Assembly (NCBI RefSeq): GCF_001570565.1
Contig: NZ_BBXE01000041.1
Location: 1-64,000, forward strand
DNA length: 64,000 nucleotides
Origin: Herbidospora yilanensis
GTDB taxonomy: Bacteria > Actinomycetota > Actinomycetes > Streptosporangiales > Streptosporangiaceae
Direction of reading: 5' to 3'
The notes beneath the pieces are model-generated. The model was not told where the DNA came from. It worked only from the letters and a program-made list of their open reading frames with translations, and searched no databases. How positions within the stretch are numbered: position 1 is the stretch's first letter; each line of letters starts with the position of its first letter. Shown piece by piece: positions 17,040 through 25,227 of the stretch. The position numbers and the translations under genes are program-made.

Positions 17040-17086
17040 GGATCGAATGCTTGGGGCCGGGCCACGCCGCGTCGAGACGGCACGCC

Positions 17087-17293
17087 TCAGCCTGGGACGA
17101 CCTTTGCCGCGGCCATGACGTTCTCTGGGAACTCCACGAGCGTGCCGTCCCGCTTCCGCACCGAGAGCAGGCCGTTCTCCCACGCCTCCAGCACGCCCAC
17201 GACGTCGCGGAAGCCCTCGGGCAGCGCCCTGCGGACGGTGACGCGCCTGCCGACGTCGGCCGGCGTGATGGTCACCTTGAGCTGGAAGGCCAT
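17087..17293 (-). CDS. Small SH3-like domain protein (GNAT N-terminal domain type)
   Basis: The 68-aa protein reads TPADVGRRVTVRRALPEGFRDVVGVLEAWENG then LSVRKRDGTLVEFPENVMAAAKVVP. This matches the beta-barrel domain that precedes the acetyltransferase domain in some actinobacterial GNAT proteins, here as a stand-alone unit. It has no catalytic residues of its own. The start is ATG 17293, preceded by AGGAGGGG at good spacing; the upstream GTG would disrupt that ribosome site. It lies back-to-back with the ferredoxin gene, a position where a full GNAT gene is often found. It may be the remnant of a longer gene or a small nucleic-acid-binding protein. Confidence 0.7.
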   Translation of the reverse strand: MAFQLKVTITPADVGRRVTVRRALPEGFRDVVGVLEAWENGLLSVRKRDGTLVEFPENVMAAAKVVPG

Positions 17294-17390
17294 GACATTG
17301 GCCCCTCCTGTTCCGGCCACCTGACAGTCACCGCAATACTAGGACGGAGCAACCTGCGGCCCATGTCGTGCCGGAAAGAAGGAGCTAGAG

Positions 17391-17717
17391 GTGACCTACG
17401 TCATCGCGCAGCCTTGCGTGGATGTCCTGGACAAGGCGTGCATCGAAGAGTGCCCTGTCGACTGCATCTACGAGGGCGAGCGCATGCTCTACATCCACCC
17501 CGACGAGTGCGTCGACTGTGGGGCGTGCGAGCCGGTCTGCCCGGTGGAGGCCATCTTCTACGAAGACGACCTGCCCGAGCAGTGGAAGGACTTCTACAAG
17601 GCCAATGTTGACTTCTTCGAGGACCTGGGCTCGCCCGGCGGCGCCTCGAAGGTTGGCAAGATCGAGAAGGACCATCCGATCGTGGCCGCGCTGCCGCCGC
17701 AGGCGGAAGACCACTGA
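17391..17717 (+). CDS. fdxA: Seven-iron ferredoxin
   Basis: The 108-aa protein has the bacterial 7Fe ferredoxin pattern. The first cluster region is [17 protein letters not shown], in which the CxxC is modified so that a 3Fe-4S cluster is expected. The second is [15 protein letters not shown] for a 4Fe-4S cluster. A long acidic C-terminal tail ([18 protein letters not shown]) is typical of actinobacterial FdxA/FdxC. GTG 17391 follows AAGGAG. It precedes dapC by 24 nt, the same order as fdxC-dapC in M. tuberculosis. It carries electrons, probably to cytochromes P450 or other oxidoreductases. Confidence 0.95.
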   Translation: MTYVIAQPCVDVLDKACIEECPVDCIYEGERMLYIHPDECVDCGACEPVCPVEAIFYEDDLPEQWKDFYKANVDFFEDLGSPGGASKVGKIEKDHPIVAALPPQAEDH

Positions 17718-17741
17718 CGCTCTAGCACTGGAGAGTCCTTC

Positions 17742-18827
17742 GTGATCGCCCTGCCCGACTTCCCGTGGGACAGCCTGGCCTCGTACAAGACGAGCGCCGA
17801 GGCTCATCCCGACGGCATCGCCGACCTGTCGGTCGGCACCCCCGTCGATCCGGTTCCCGAAGTCGTGCGCAGGGCGCTCGCCGACGCCGCCGACAGCCCG
17901 GGCTACCCGCTCACCTACGGCACGGCCCGGTTGCGCGAGGCCGCGGCGGGCTGGCTGGCCCGCCGCCACGGCGTGACCGCCGACCCGGCCGGTGTGCTGC
18001 CCACGATCGGTTCCAAGGAACTGGTCGCCTGGTTGCCGACCCTGCTCGGCGTCGGCCCGGGCGACAAGGTGATCTTCCCGGCGCTGGCCTACCCGACCTA
18101 CGACGTGGGCGCCCGGCTGGCCGGCGCCGAGCCCTTCCCGACCGACGGCCTGCTCTCGCTCGGCCCGGAGCGGGTGCCCCTGGTCTGGGTCAACTCGCCG
18201 AGCAACCCCACCGGCAAGGTGCTCCCGGCCGAACACCTGGCCAAGGTGGTCGCCTGGGCCCGCGAGCACGGCGCGATCGTCGCCTCCGACGAGTGCTACA
18301 TCGAGCTCGGCTGGGAGAAGCGCCCCGTCTCGATCCTCCACCCCGACGTGTCGGGCGGCTCCCACGAGGGCCTGCTGGCCGTCCACTCCCTCTCCAAGCG
18401 CTCCAACCTGGCGGGCTACCGCGCCGCCTTCGTGGCCGGTGACCCGGCCCTGGTGAAGCGCCTGCTGGAGGTGCGCAAACACGCCGGCATGATCGTGCCG
18501 GAGCCCGTCCAGGCCGCGATGACGGCCGCCCTCGACGACGACGCCCACGCCGACGAGCAGCGCGAGCGCTACTCGGCCCGGCGCACCGTCCTGCGGGCCG
18601 CGCTGGAAGCGGCCGGCTGGCGCGTCGACCACTCGGAGGCCGGCCTCTACCTGTGGGCCACCGACGGCACCGGCTGCTGGGACCAGGTCGCCCGGCTGGC
18701 CAAACTGGGCATCCTGGTGGCGCCGGGCAGCTTCTACGGCACCGCCGGAGAGGGCCACGTCCGGGTCGCGATCACCGCCACGGACGAAAGAATCGCCGCA
18801 GCGGTCGCACGCCTCACAACGGCATAG
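17742..18827 (+). CDS. dapC: Succinyldiaminopimelate transaminase DapC
   Basis: The 361-aa fold-type I aminotransferase transfers the amino group from glutamate to N-succinyl-2-amino-6-ketopimelate in the lysine/diaminopimelate pathway. Key features are SVGTPVDPVPEVVRRAL near the N-terminus, NSPSNPTGKVLP, the DECYIELGW segment and the PLP lysine in HSLSKRSNLAGYR. The C-terminal LGILVAPGSFYG is typical of DapC and distinguishes it from general class I/II aminotransferases. It starts with GTG and is probably in an operon with the ferredoxin. dapE lies 1.5 kb downstream, which supports the pathway assignment. Confidence 0.92.
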   Translation: MIALPDFPWDSLASYKTSAEAHPDGIADLSVGTPVDPVPEVVRRALADAADSPGYPLTYGTARLREAAAGWLARRHGVTADPAGVLPTIGSKELVAWLPTLLGVGPGDKVIFPALAYPTYDVGARLAGAEPFPTDGLLSLGPERVPLVWVNSPSNPTGKVLPAEHLAKVVAWAREHGAIVASDECYIELGWEKRPVSILHPDVSGGSHEGLLAVHSLSKRSNLAGYRAAFVAGDPALVKRLLEVRKHAGMIVPEPVQAAMTAALDDDAHADEQRERYSARRTVLRAALEAAGWRVDHSEAGLYLWATDGTGCWDQVARLAKLGILVAPGSFYGTAGEGHVRVAITATDERIAAAVARLTTA

Positions 18828-18869
18828 CGAGCCGCCCTCATACGGGCGGATATGGCGCGTTTGTGTTGA

Positions 18870-18875
18870 TAGGAT
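18870..18875 (+). promoter_or_regulatory. -10 hexamer, probably leaderless
   Basis: TAGGAT lies 8 nt before the ATG of the DUF4178 gene. No Shine-Dalgarno sequence is present between it and the start. Confidence 0.45.
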
Positions 18876-18883
18876 CGCGCGCC

Positions 18884-19489
18884 ATGACGACAGCGGTGGT
18901 GCTCGTTCTGTGCCTCGCGGCGGTGGTCGTCGTGCTGGTCGCCTACTTCGCCACCGCTCGCCGGCAGGGGCGTGGCCGGGCCCGTACGGCAGTCGAGGCC
19001 GACGTGTTCGACGAATTCGACGAACTCGACTATTTCGATCCCCGCACCCTCCAGGTCGGCGACACCGCCACCGTCGAGGGGACCCGGTTCAAGGCCATCG
19101 GCGCGCTGCACCTGATGCGGCAGGGCGACGAGTGGACCGAGCACCTGCTCGACGACGGCAGCCGCCGGGTCCACTGGCTCTCGGTCCAGGAGCGGCCTGA
19201 GGGCCTTGAGGTCATGTTGTGGACGCCGGTCCCGGCCCAGGGCATGGTCCCGGCCAAGAGCATGCTGATCATGGAGGGCGTCGAGTTCTTCCCCGGCGAC
19301 CGGGGCACCGTCGCCTACCGGGCCGAGGGCATGACCGGCCTGCCCGAGCGGGGCCTGCTCGACTTCGCCGACTACCGCGCCCACGACGGGCGGTTGTTGT
19401 CGTTCCAGCGGGTCCAGGGCGGCCAGTGGGTCGCCTCCTACGCCTCACCCCTGACGCCCGGCTCGATCCAGGTCGACAGGAAGCCCTAA
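18884..19489 (+). CDS. DUF4178 domain membrane-anchored protein
   Basis: The 201-aa protein has one N-terminal membrane helix (TTAVVLVLCLAAVVVVLVAYFA), an acidic linker (DEFDELDYFDP) and a DUF4178-type beta-rich domain. Diagnostic segments are LQVGDTATVEGTRFKAIGALHL, WTEHLLDDGSRRVHWLSV and a late TYRAEG/FADYRAHDGRLLSFQ-like region. DUF4178 is often linked with envelope stress or polyamine-related genes, but no function is established. ATG 18884 follows a leaderless-type -10. Its stop codon overlaps that of the convergent gene at 19486. Confidence 0.85.
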   Translation: MTTAVVLVLCLAAVVVVLVAYFATARRQGRGRARTAVEADVFDEFDELDYFDPRTLQVGDTATVEGTRFKAIGALHLMRQGDEWTEHLLDDGSRRVHWLSVQERPEGLEVMLWTPVPAQGMVPAKSMLIMEGVEFFPGDRGTVAYRAEGMTGLPERGLLDFADYRAHDGRLLSFQRVQGGQWVASYASPLTPGSIQVDRKP

Positions 19490-20256
19490 CCCTCGGGCAC
19501 CGGCTGCCAGCCGTCCTGACCGGCGGAGGCGGTCCACACGTATCCGTCGTGCACGACCTGGCGCAGCCCGTAGACGGGGGCGTGGGTGACGAACCAGGTG
19601 GCCTTCAGCCAGTCTTCCCTGGAGGCGCCCCTGGCCCGGGTGAACTCCTTCTTCGCGGCGGCCTCCTGCGGCGGGGGCGGCGACTCCTTCGGCGGATACC
19701 AGCAGTGGACCGCCCGGGGCTGGTCGCCGCGGAAGGCGGTGGCCAGGATCTCGGCGCTGCGCCGGTGGTCGGCGTAGGCGCCGCCGTCGGCCGACCGCTG
19801 CACGGCCTGGGCGGCGTCGTGGAGGCTCATGTCGAGGTAGCCGTCGACCTTCTCCAGGGCGGCGAAGAAGCGGCGGGTGGAGTAGACCGGGTCCATGATC
19901 TGCTTGACCGTGCCCCAGCCCTGGGAGGGCCGCTGCTGGAAGATGCCGACCGAGTCGCGGTCGCCGAAGGCGATGTTGGTCATCTTCGACTCCTGGATCG
20001 CCGTGATGTAGGCGATCTCCAGCGCCTGCTTGGGCAGCCTGCGCCGGGCCGCGACGGCCGCGATGGTGGCCGCCACCTGCGACTGTTCGAGATCGAGGTC
20101 GAGCGTGCCCGACGGGACGGTGACCGTGCAGCCCTCGCCCAGCACGAACGGCTCGGTCTTCTTCATCAGCTGGTAACCGGCGAAGAAGATCGCTCCCGCC
20201 AAAACGACCACGATGGCCACGATGGTCAGTGCTGTTCTGGAGGGACGGCTCGTCAC
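19486..20256 (-). CDS. Membrane-anchored lysozyme/transglycosylase-like protein
   Basis: The 256-aa protein has an N-terminal membrane anchor (ALTIVAIVVVLAGAIFFAGYQLM). Its extracellular domain has the pattern ITAIQESKMTNIAFGDRDSVGIFQQRPSQGWGT...DPVYSTRRFFAAL, where the Glu of QESK occupies the place of the catalytic Glu of lytic transglycosylases. This pattern recurs in actinobacterial secreted proteins of unknown exact activity. A Pro-rich linker (ESPPPPQEA) leads to a C-terminal domain with several Trp residues. GTG 20256 has TAGGTT 8 nt upstream, suggesting a leaderless transcript. It is divergent from dapE. Confidence 0.75.
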   Translation of the reverse strand: MTSRPSRTALTIVAIVVVLAGAIFFAGYQLMKKTEPFVLGEGCTVTVPSGTLDLDLEQSQVAATIAAVAARRRLPKQALEIAYITAIQESKMTNIAFGDRDSVGIFQQRPSQGWGTVKQIMDPVYSTRRFFAALEKVDGYLDMSLHDAAQAVQRSADGGAYADHRRSAEILATAFRGDQPRAVHCWYPPKESPPPPQEAAAKKEFTRARGASREDWLKATWFVTHAPVYGLRQVVHDGYVWTASAGQDGWQPVPEG

Positions 20257-20264
20257 AGCCCAAG

Positions 20265-20295
20265 AACCTACCTTCTCGGGGCCCTGCCGTAGGCT
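20265..20295. promoter_or_regulatory. Divergent leaderless promoters between dapE and the transglycosylase-like gene
   Basis: On the plus strand TAGGCT (20290-20295) is 8 nt before the dapE ATG. On the minus strand TAGGTT (20270 to 20265) is 8 nt before the GTG at 20256. The two -10 boxes lie back-to-back within 31 bp, so the two transcription units probably compete for polymerase. Confidence 0.45.
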
Positions 20296-20303
20296 CGGCA
20301 GAC

Positions 20304-21350
20304 ATGCGACTTGATCAGGACGTGAGGACGCTGACCGCCGATCTGGTGGACGTCCGATCCGAGAGCGGTGACGAGAAGGCCCTGGCCGACGCGATCGAGG
20401 AGGCGCTGCGGCGGCTGCCCCACCTGACCGTCGACCGCCACGGCAACAACGTGGTGGCCCGCACCTCCCTGGGCCGGGCCGAGCGCGTCGTCGTGGCCGG
20501 TCACCTCGACACCGTGCCGATCGCGGGCAACGTGCCGAGCCGGGTCGAGGGGAACCGCCTGATCGGCTGCGGCGGCACCGACATGAAGGCCGGCGTGGCC
20601 GTACAGCTCAAACTGGCCCTTCTCAGCGCCCCCAACCGCGACCTGACGCTCGTCTTCTACGACCAGGAGGAGGTCGAGGCGGCCCGCAACGGCCTCGCCC
20701 TGCTGGTGCGCGAACACCCCGACTGGGTGCGCGGCGACTTCGCCGTGCTGATGGAGCCGACCGACGGCGTGATCGAGGGCGGCTGCCAGGGCACCATCAG
20801 GGCCGAGATCCTCTCCCGGGGCGTACGCGCCCACAGCGCCCGGAGCTGGCTGGGGTTCAACGCGATCCACGGCGCCGCCCAGATCCTGAACCGCCTCGCC
20901 GGCTACGAGCCCAGGCGGCCCGTCGTCGACGGCCTCGAATACCACGAGGGCCTCAACGCCGTGCTGATCCGCGGCGGCCACGCGGGGAACGTCATCCCCG
21001 ACGAGTGCGTGGTGACGGTCAACTACCGCTTCGCCCCCGACCTCACCGAGGAGCAGGCCCAGAACCACCTGCGCGAGGTCTTCGACGGCTTCGAGGTGAC
21101 GATCACCGACTCGGCCCCCGGCGCCCGGCCCGGCCTCGATCACCCGGTCGCGGCGGCATTCACGAGAGTGGTCGGCGGCGAACCCCGGGCGAAGGTCGCA
21201 TGGACCGATGTGGCCCGTTTCTCCGCACTCGGAGTTCCGGCGGTGAACTATGGACCGGGCGATCCCGCGATGGCCCACAAAGTCGACGAATACGTCGAAC
21301 TCGACAAGATCGTCGAGGCCGAGCGGGTCATGACCCAGTGGTTGACCTGA
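20304..21350 (+). CDS. dapE: Succinyl-diaminopimelate desuccinylase DapE
   Basis: The 348-aa M20 metallopeptidase removes succinate from N-succinyl-LL-diaminopimelate. Zinc-site motifs are present: AGHLDTVPIAGN (His, Asp), CGGTDMKAG, FYDQEEVEA (the catalytic Glu pair), LMEPTDGVIEGGCQGT and the C-terminal NYGPGDPAMAHKVDE with the last His. RSWLGFNAIH marks the dimerisation-domain boundary. ATG 20304 starts the conserved region and sits 8 nt after a TAGGCT -10. It is followed by a strong hairpin (21372-21417). DapC is encoded 1.5 kb upstream. Confidence 0.93.
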   Translation: MRLDQDVRTLTADLVDVRSESGDEKALADAIEEALRRLPHLTVDRHGNNVVARTSLGRAERVVVAGHLDTVPIAGNVPSRVEGNRLIGCGGTDMKAGVAVQLKLALLSAPNRDLTLVFYDQEEVEAARNGLALLVREHPDWVRGDFAVLMEPTDGVIEGGCQGTIRAEILSRGVRAHSARSWLGFNAIHGAAQILNRLAGYEPRRPVVDGLEYHEGLNAVLIRGGHAGNVIPDECVVTVNYRFAPDLTEEQAQNHLREVFDGFEVTITDSAPGARPGLDHPVAAAFTRVVGGEPRAKVAWTDVARFSALGVPAVNYGPGDPAMAHKVDEYVELDKIVEAERVMTQWLT

Positions 21351-21371
21351 GCAAACTGGCCGCAGAAAGAA

Positions 21372-21417
21372 GAAAGTGGCTTTCCTCGCCGGCCATTTGG
21401 CGGGGAAAGCCACTTTC
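21372..21417 (+). terminator. Long hairpin terminator after dapE
   Basis: The 5' arm GAAAGTGGCTTTCCTCGCC (21372-21390) pairs with 21399-21417 over 19 bp with a single G-U, around an 8-nt loop. No T-run follows, so it is an intrinsic terminator of the actinobacterial hairpin-only type or an mRNA 3' stabiliser. Confidence 0.75.
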
Positions 21418-21535
21418 CGTCCCGAGCAGCACCCTCGACTGTTAGACGAGGCCTGAACGAAATCCGGTTCCACGGTTCCGTGCGGATTCTCAAGATTTTT
21501 TCCACGGTCACCCTGAGGGGCTAGCGTGGCGTCCC

Positions 21536-22305
<770 letters not shown>

Positions 22306-22306
<1 letters not shown>

Positions 22307-22875
22307 TGTTCGTCTGCGTTTTCTGCGCCTCCTCCCAGAAGATCGACCCGAAGTACTTCCGGCTGGCCGCCGACGTCGGCGCCGAGCTGGCCCGGCGCGG
22401 CCACCACCTCGTCAGCGGGGGCGCGATCGTGTCGTGCATGGGCGAGGTCGCCCGCGCCGCCCGCGCCGGCGGCGCCCAGACGATCGGCGTGATCCCCCAG
22501 GTCCTGGTGGACATCGAGATCGCCGACACCGACTCGACCGAGCTGGTCGTAACGACCGGCATGCGCGAGCGCAAGAGCGTCATGGACGCCCGTTCCGAGG
22601 CCTTCCTGGTCCTCCCGGGCGGCATCGGCACCATGGAGGAACTCTTCGAGATCTGGACCGCCCGGGTCCTCGGCATCCACCAGAGGCCCCTGGTCCTGCT
22701 CGACCCGTGGGGCCTCTACAGCCCGCTGAGAACCCTCGTCGACGGCATGTACGACCAGGGTTTCACCCGCCCCGACGTCTTCGACGGCATCTCGTGGGCC
22801 ACGACCGTCGAAGAGGCGTTCGACCTGCTGGAACACTCCGTCCCCCGGATCATCCCCGGGCTCGACGAGGCTTAG
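22306..22875 (+). CDS. LOG family (TIGR00730) Rossmann-fold protein, second copy
   Basis: The 189-aa protein has VCVFCASSQKIDPKYF, HHLVSGGAIVSCMGEVARAA, TTGMRERKSVMDARSEAF and LPGGIGTMEELFEIWT, which are all hallmarks of LOG phosphoribohydrolases. It lacks the N-terminal extension of its neighbour and is closer in size to classical LOG enzymes such as Rv1205. Its ATG shares one base with the stop of the first copy, so translation is coupled. A GGGAGA element lies upstream. It could complement or hetero-oligomerise with the first copy. Confidence 0.88.
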
Positions 22876-23069
22876 GCGAGCCCGCGCCGGGCCAGGGCCG
22901 GTGGCCTGCGCCCGGCGATGGCCTCGGTCATGGCCACCGCCTGCGCGATCGCCTCGGCGTGGGCCGGGTCGGCCGGGCGGAACTCGGCCGGGCCGCGCCA
23001 GGTGACGACGGCGGCCACGGCGATGGCCTCGTCGAGGTCGGCCGGCAGCTCGATGATCTCTGTTGCCAC
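22872..23069 (-). CDS. Small hypothetical protein
   Basis: I do not recognise a family. The 65-aa product starts with ATEIIELPADLDEAIAVAAVVTWRGPAEFRPADPAH and ends in a basic tail. It has one helix-forming, Ala-rich segment. It overlaps the LOG gene end by 4 nt and lies 26 nt from the divergent start of the DivIVA-like gene. The third-position GC bias is consistent with coding. It may be a real small gene, but the evidence is limited to codon bias and fit between neighbours. Confidence 0.45.
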   Translation of the reverse strand: MATEIIELPADLDEAIAVAAVVTWRGPAEFRPADPAHAEAIAQAVAMTEAIAGRRPPALARRGLA

Positions 23070-23095
23070 GTCCTCGATGCTCTCACGCTCGGCAC

Positions 23096-23449
23096 ATGTG
23101 GCACGATTCGTATGTGCTGGTCGTACTCGTTCTCGCCGCGCTCGCGGTCGTGGGCTGCGTGGTCTGGGTGTCTATGGGCCAGGGCGGGGCGATGGCGGAG
23201 TTCCCGCCCGACGTGCCGCCGCTGGAGCTCCCCGACGCTGCCCAGGTGACCGCCGTCGACCTGGTGACCGTGCAGTTCCCGGTCGGCCTGGTCGGCTACC
23301 ACACCGGTTCCGTCGACGAGACCCTCCAGCGGGCCGCGACCGCCATCCGCGACCGAGACACCCGCATCGCCGTCCTGGAGCAGAAGGTGGCCGAGCTCAT
23401 GGCGAGCCGCCTCCAGGCCAAGTCGCTCGATTCGGAAGAGGCATGGTAG
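23096..23449 (+). CDS. Membrane-anchored DivIVA-domain protein
   Basis: The 117-aa protein has an N-terminal membrane helix (YVLVVLVLAALAVVGCVVWVS), a Pro-rich linker and a short DivIVA-like helix: DLVTVQFPVGLVGYHTGSVDETLQRAA, then a coiled coil IRDRDTRIAVLEQKVAELMASRL. The same small gene precedes the tag glycosylase gene in M. tuberculosis (Rv1209-Rv1210). It overlaps tag by 7 nt (ATGGTAG), so translation is coupled. It may localise to curved membrane or septa; no enzymatic role is expected. ATG 23096 gives a clean membrane start. Confidence 0.75.
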   Translation: MWHDSYVLVVLVLAALAVVGCVVWVSMGQGGAMAEFPPDVPPLELPDAAQVTAVDLVTVQFPVGLVGYHTGSVDETLQRAATAIRDRDTRIAVLEQKVAELMASRLQAKSLDSEEAW

Positions 23450-23988
23450 AGATCGTCCGCTGCGCCTGGGCCACCAGCGATCAGCTCTACCTCGACTACC
23501 ACGACCACGAGTGGGGCCGTCCGGTCCACGGCGACGACAAGGTCTACGAACGCGTCACGCTGGAGGCCTTCCAGTCGGGCCTGGCGTGGATCACGATCCT
23601 GCGCAAGCGCGAGAACTTCCGCCGGGCCTTCGACGGCTTCGTCATCGAGAAGGTGGCGGCCTACACCGAGAAAGACGTCGAACGCCTGATGGCCGACGCC
23701 GGGATCGTCCGCAACCGGGCCAAGGTCGATGCCGCCGTCGCCAACGCGAGAGCCGCCCTGGAACTCCCCGAAGGCCTGTCGGCCCTGGTCTGGAAGTACG
23801 CCGAGCCCGACTCCCCGGTGCGCAAGACCATGGCCGACATCCCCTCCTCCACGGTGAACTCCCAAGCGCTGGCCAAGGAGCTCAAGAAGAAGGGCTTCCG
23901 GTTCGTCGGCCCCACCACCGCCTACGCCCTGATGCAGGCGATCGGCCTGGTCGACGACCACATCGAGGGCTGCGTCGCTAGGACGTGA
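23443..23988 (+). CDS. tag: DNA-3-methyladenine glycosylase I
   Basis: The 181-aa protein has the TagA pattern: RCAWATSDQLYLDYHDHEWGRPVHGDDKVYERVTLEAFQSGLAWITIL, then FDGFVIEKVAAYTEKDVERLM, IVRNRAKVDAAVANA and the late FVGPTTAYALMQAIGLVDDHIEGC. The conserved Glu, Trp and Tyr residues of the base-binding pocket and the terminal zinc-type His/Cys positions are present. It excises 3-methyladenine from alkylated DNA, a base-excision repair step. The long upstream open frame is artefactual; ATG 23443 starts the conserved domain and overlaps the DivIVA-like gene. Its end overlaps the convergent PaaX-type gene by 11 nt. Confidence 0.92.
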   Translation: MVEIVRCAWATSDQLYLDYHDHEWGRPVHGDDKVYERVTLEAFQSGLAWITILRKRENFRRAFDGFVIEKVAAYTEKDVERLMADAGIVRNRAKVDAAVANARAALELPEGLSALVWKYAEPDSPVRKTMADIPSSTVNSQALAKELKKKGFRFVGPTTAYALMQAIGLVDDHIEGCVART

Positions 23989-24745
23989 GGGTCCGTTCCA
24001 CGAACGCCGCCGCCCTCGGCATCAGCCGCGACGCCTCCTGCTCGAAATAGGCCCGCGCCTTGTCGCCCGGCCAGCCCGAGGGCAGCAGCGCCGCCGGGAG
24101 CCCCGGATCGCGGAACAGGAAGTTGCGCCAGGTGTGCACGAGCCGCGACCTGACCGCGAAGACCTGGTCGTCGGGGGCGTCGTCGGGCAGTTCGTCGACC
24201 AGCGGCCGGGCCCCCGCGAGCCACTCCTCGTAGGCGCGGCCGATCGCGTCGAGATCCCAGGCCCTGGCCAGCAGATCGACCGGATCTCCGTCGAGCACCG
24301 CCTCGAAGCGGTCGGCGCGCAGGTCGAGCTGGTCGAGTTCGGGCGAGGCCCGGGGGCCGATCCAGGTGGTCTCCGAGAGGGGGGCGTACCCGAGGAAGGA
24401 CAGGTGGGCCCGCAGGCGCTCCCGCCGGGCCCGGTCGCGGACGGGTTCGATCACCAGCAGGTGCCAGCGGCCCGGCCAGGTGATCGTGCCGCCCCGGTAG
24501 ACCCGGGCCGCCGCCTCGTCGAGACGGCGCACGCACTTCGGCGTGGCCGCGTAGCCGGGGCCGTGCGGCAACCGGACCGGATCGAGCCACCCCTGCCGGA
24601 CCATCCGCGAGATCGCGGTCCGGACGGCGGGCGCGGCGATCTCCAGGGGCGCCAGCAGCCGGACCAGGGCGGCCACCGACGCCTGGCCTCCCCGGCTGCG
24701 CAGATGGTCGCCGTAGAGGTCGAAAAGCGCGGCTCGGGCGTTCAT
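23978..24745 (-). CDS. PaaX family transcriptional regulator
   Basis: The 255-aa protein has an N-terminal winged helix (ARAALFDLYGDHLRSRGGQASVAALVRLLAPLEIAAPAVRTAISRMVRQGWL). The PaaX middle domain follows (GGTITWPGRWHLLVIEPVRDRARRERLRAHLSFLGYAPLSETTWIGPR), then the helical C-terminal domain ending FLFRDPGLPAALLPSGWPGDKARAYFEQEA. PaaX represses phenylacetate degradation in E. coli and responds to phenylacetyl-CoA, but no paa genes occur here. The start at ATG 24745 matches the family; TTG 24781 would add 12 residues. Confidence 0.87.
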   Translation of the reverse strand: MNARAALFDLYGDHLRSRGGQASVAALVRLLAPLEIAAPAVRTAISRMVRQGWLDPVRLPHGPGYAATPKCVRRLDEAAARVYRGGTITWPGRWHLLVIEPVRDRARRERLRAHLSFLGYAPLSETTWIGPRASPELDQLDLRADRFEAVLDGDPVDLLARAWDLDAIGRAYEEWLAGARPLVDELPDDAPDDQVFAVRSRLVHTWRNFLFRDPGLPAALLPSGWPGDKARAYFEQEASRLMPRAAAFVERTLTS

Positions 24746-24928
24746 CTCACCCAGTGTGGAGTCAGGAACTGCCGCCCACAATCCATAGGCGAACCGCTTT
24801 GATCCTCAACCGAGTCCTCTCCCGTTACCTTTTTGAACCCGGAGGCGGGATAATAGGACATCACAGAAGACGTGAATGCGCCGGCCACCCTTCATTGGAC
24901 GGCCGACAACGCGGGAAGGGATACACGC
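24746..24928. other. Intergenic promoter region of the DUF3117 gene
   Basis: This 183-nt gap is more A/T-rich than its surroundings, with GTTACCTTTTTGAACC and GGATAATAGGACATC. TAATAG or ATAATA is a fair -10 candidate, giving a leader of about 70 nt before the DUF3117 ATG. No conserved riboswitch or tRNA was recognised. Confidence 0.4.
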
Positions 24929-25096
24929 ATGGCGGCGATGAAGCCGCGGACTGGTGACGGTCCGCTGGAAGTCACCAAGGAAGGCCGGGGCATCGTCATG
25001 CGGGTCCCGCTCGAAGGTGGCGGCCGGCTTGTCGTCGAGCTATCGGCGGATGAGGCCAGCGCCCTCGGTGACGCGCTGAAGAACGTGGTCGGCTGA
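24929..25096 (+). CDS. DUF3117 small conserved protein
   Basis: The 55-aa protein starts MAAMKPRTGDGPLEVTKEGRG and continues VMRVPLEGGGRLVVELSADEASALGDALKNVV. It matches the actinobacterial DUF3117 family (Rv1211 type) over its full length. ATG 24929 follows GGAAGGGA at good spacing; the 5'-extended frame is not needed. The family is nearly universal in actinobacteria but has no assigned function. It stands alone and is followed by a GC-rich hairpin with a T-rich tail. Confidence 0.93.
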   Translation: MAAMKPRTGDGPLEVTKEGRGIVMRVPLEGGGRLVVELSADEASALGDALKNVVG

Positions 25097-25120
25097 CTAC
25101 AGCCGGATATCGAGCGACGT

Positions 25121-25165
25121 CGGCCCCGCCGCGGATCTCCGCGCCGGGGCCGCATTCCTTTCTTT
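25121..25165 (+). terminator. Rho-independent terminator after the DUF3117 gene
   Basis: CGGCCCCGCCGCGGA (25121-25135) pairs with 25138-25152 at 14 of 15 positions, followed by the pyrimidine tract ATTCCTTTCTTT. Confidence 0.7.
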
Positions 25166-25227
25166 GGGGCAGGGCACGGTCGGCCTGCGCGGTCCGTGTC
25201 CTGCTTCCATCCCGACGTGGAGAGACC

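Noticed and set aside
23978-24745. Phenylacetate catabolism locus
   Set aside because: Only the PaaX-type regulator is present; no paa catabolic gene occurs in the window, so the regulator may control something else.
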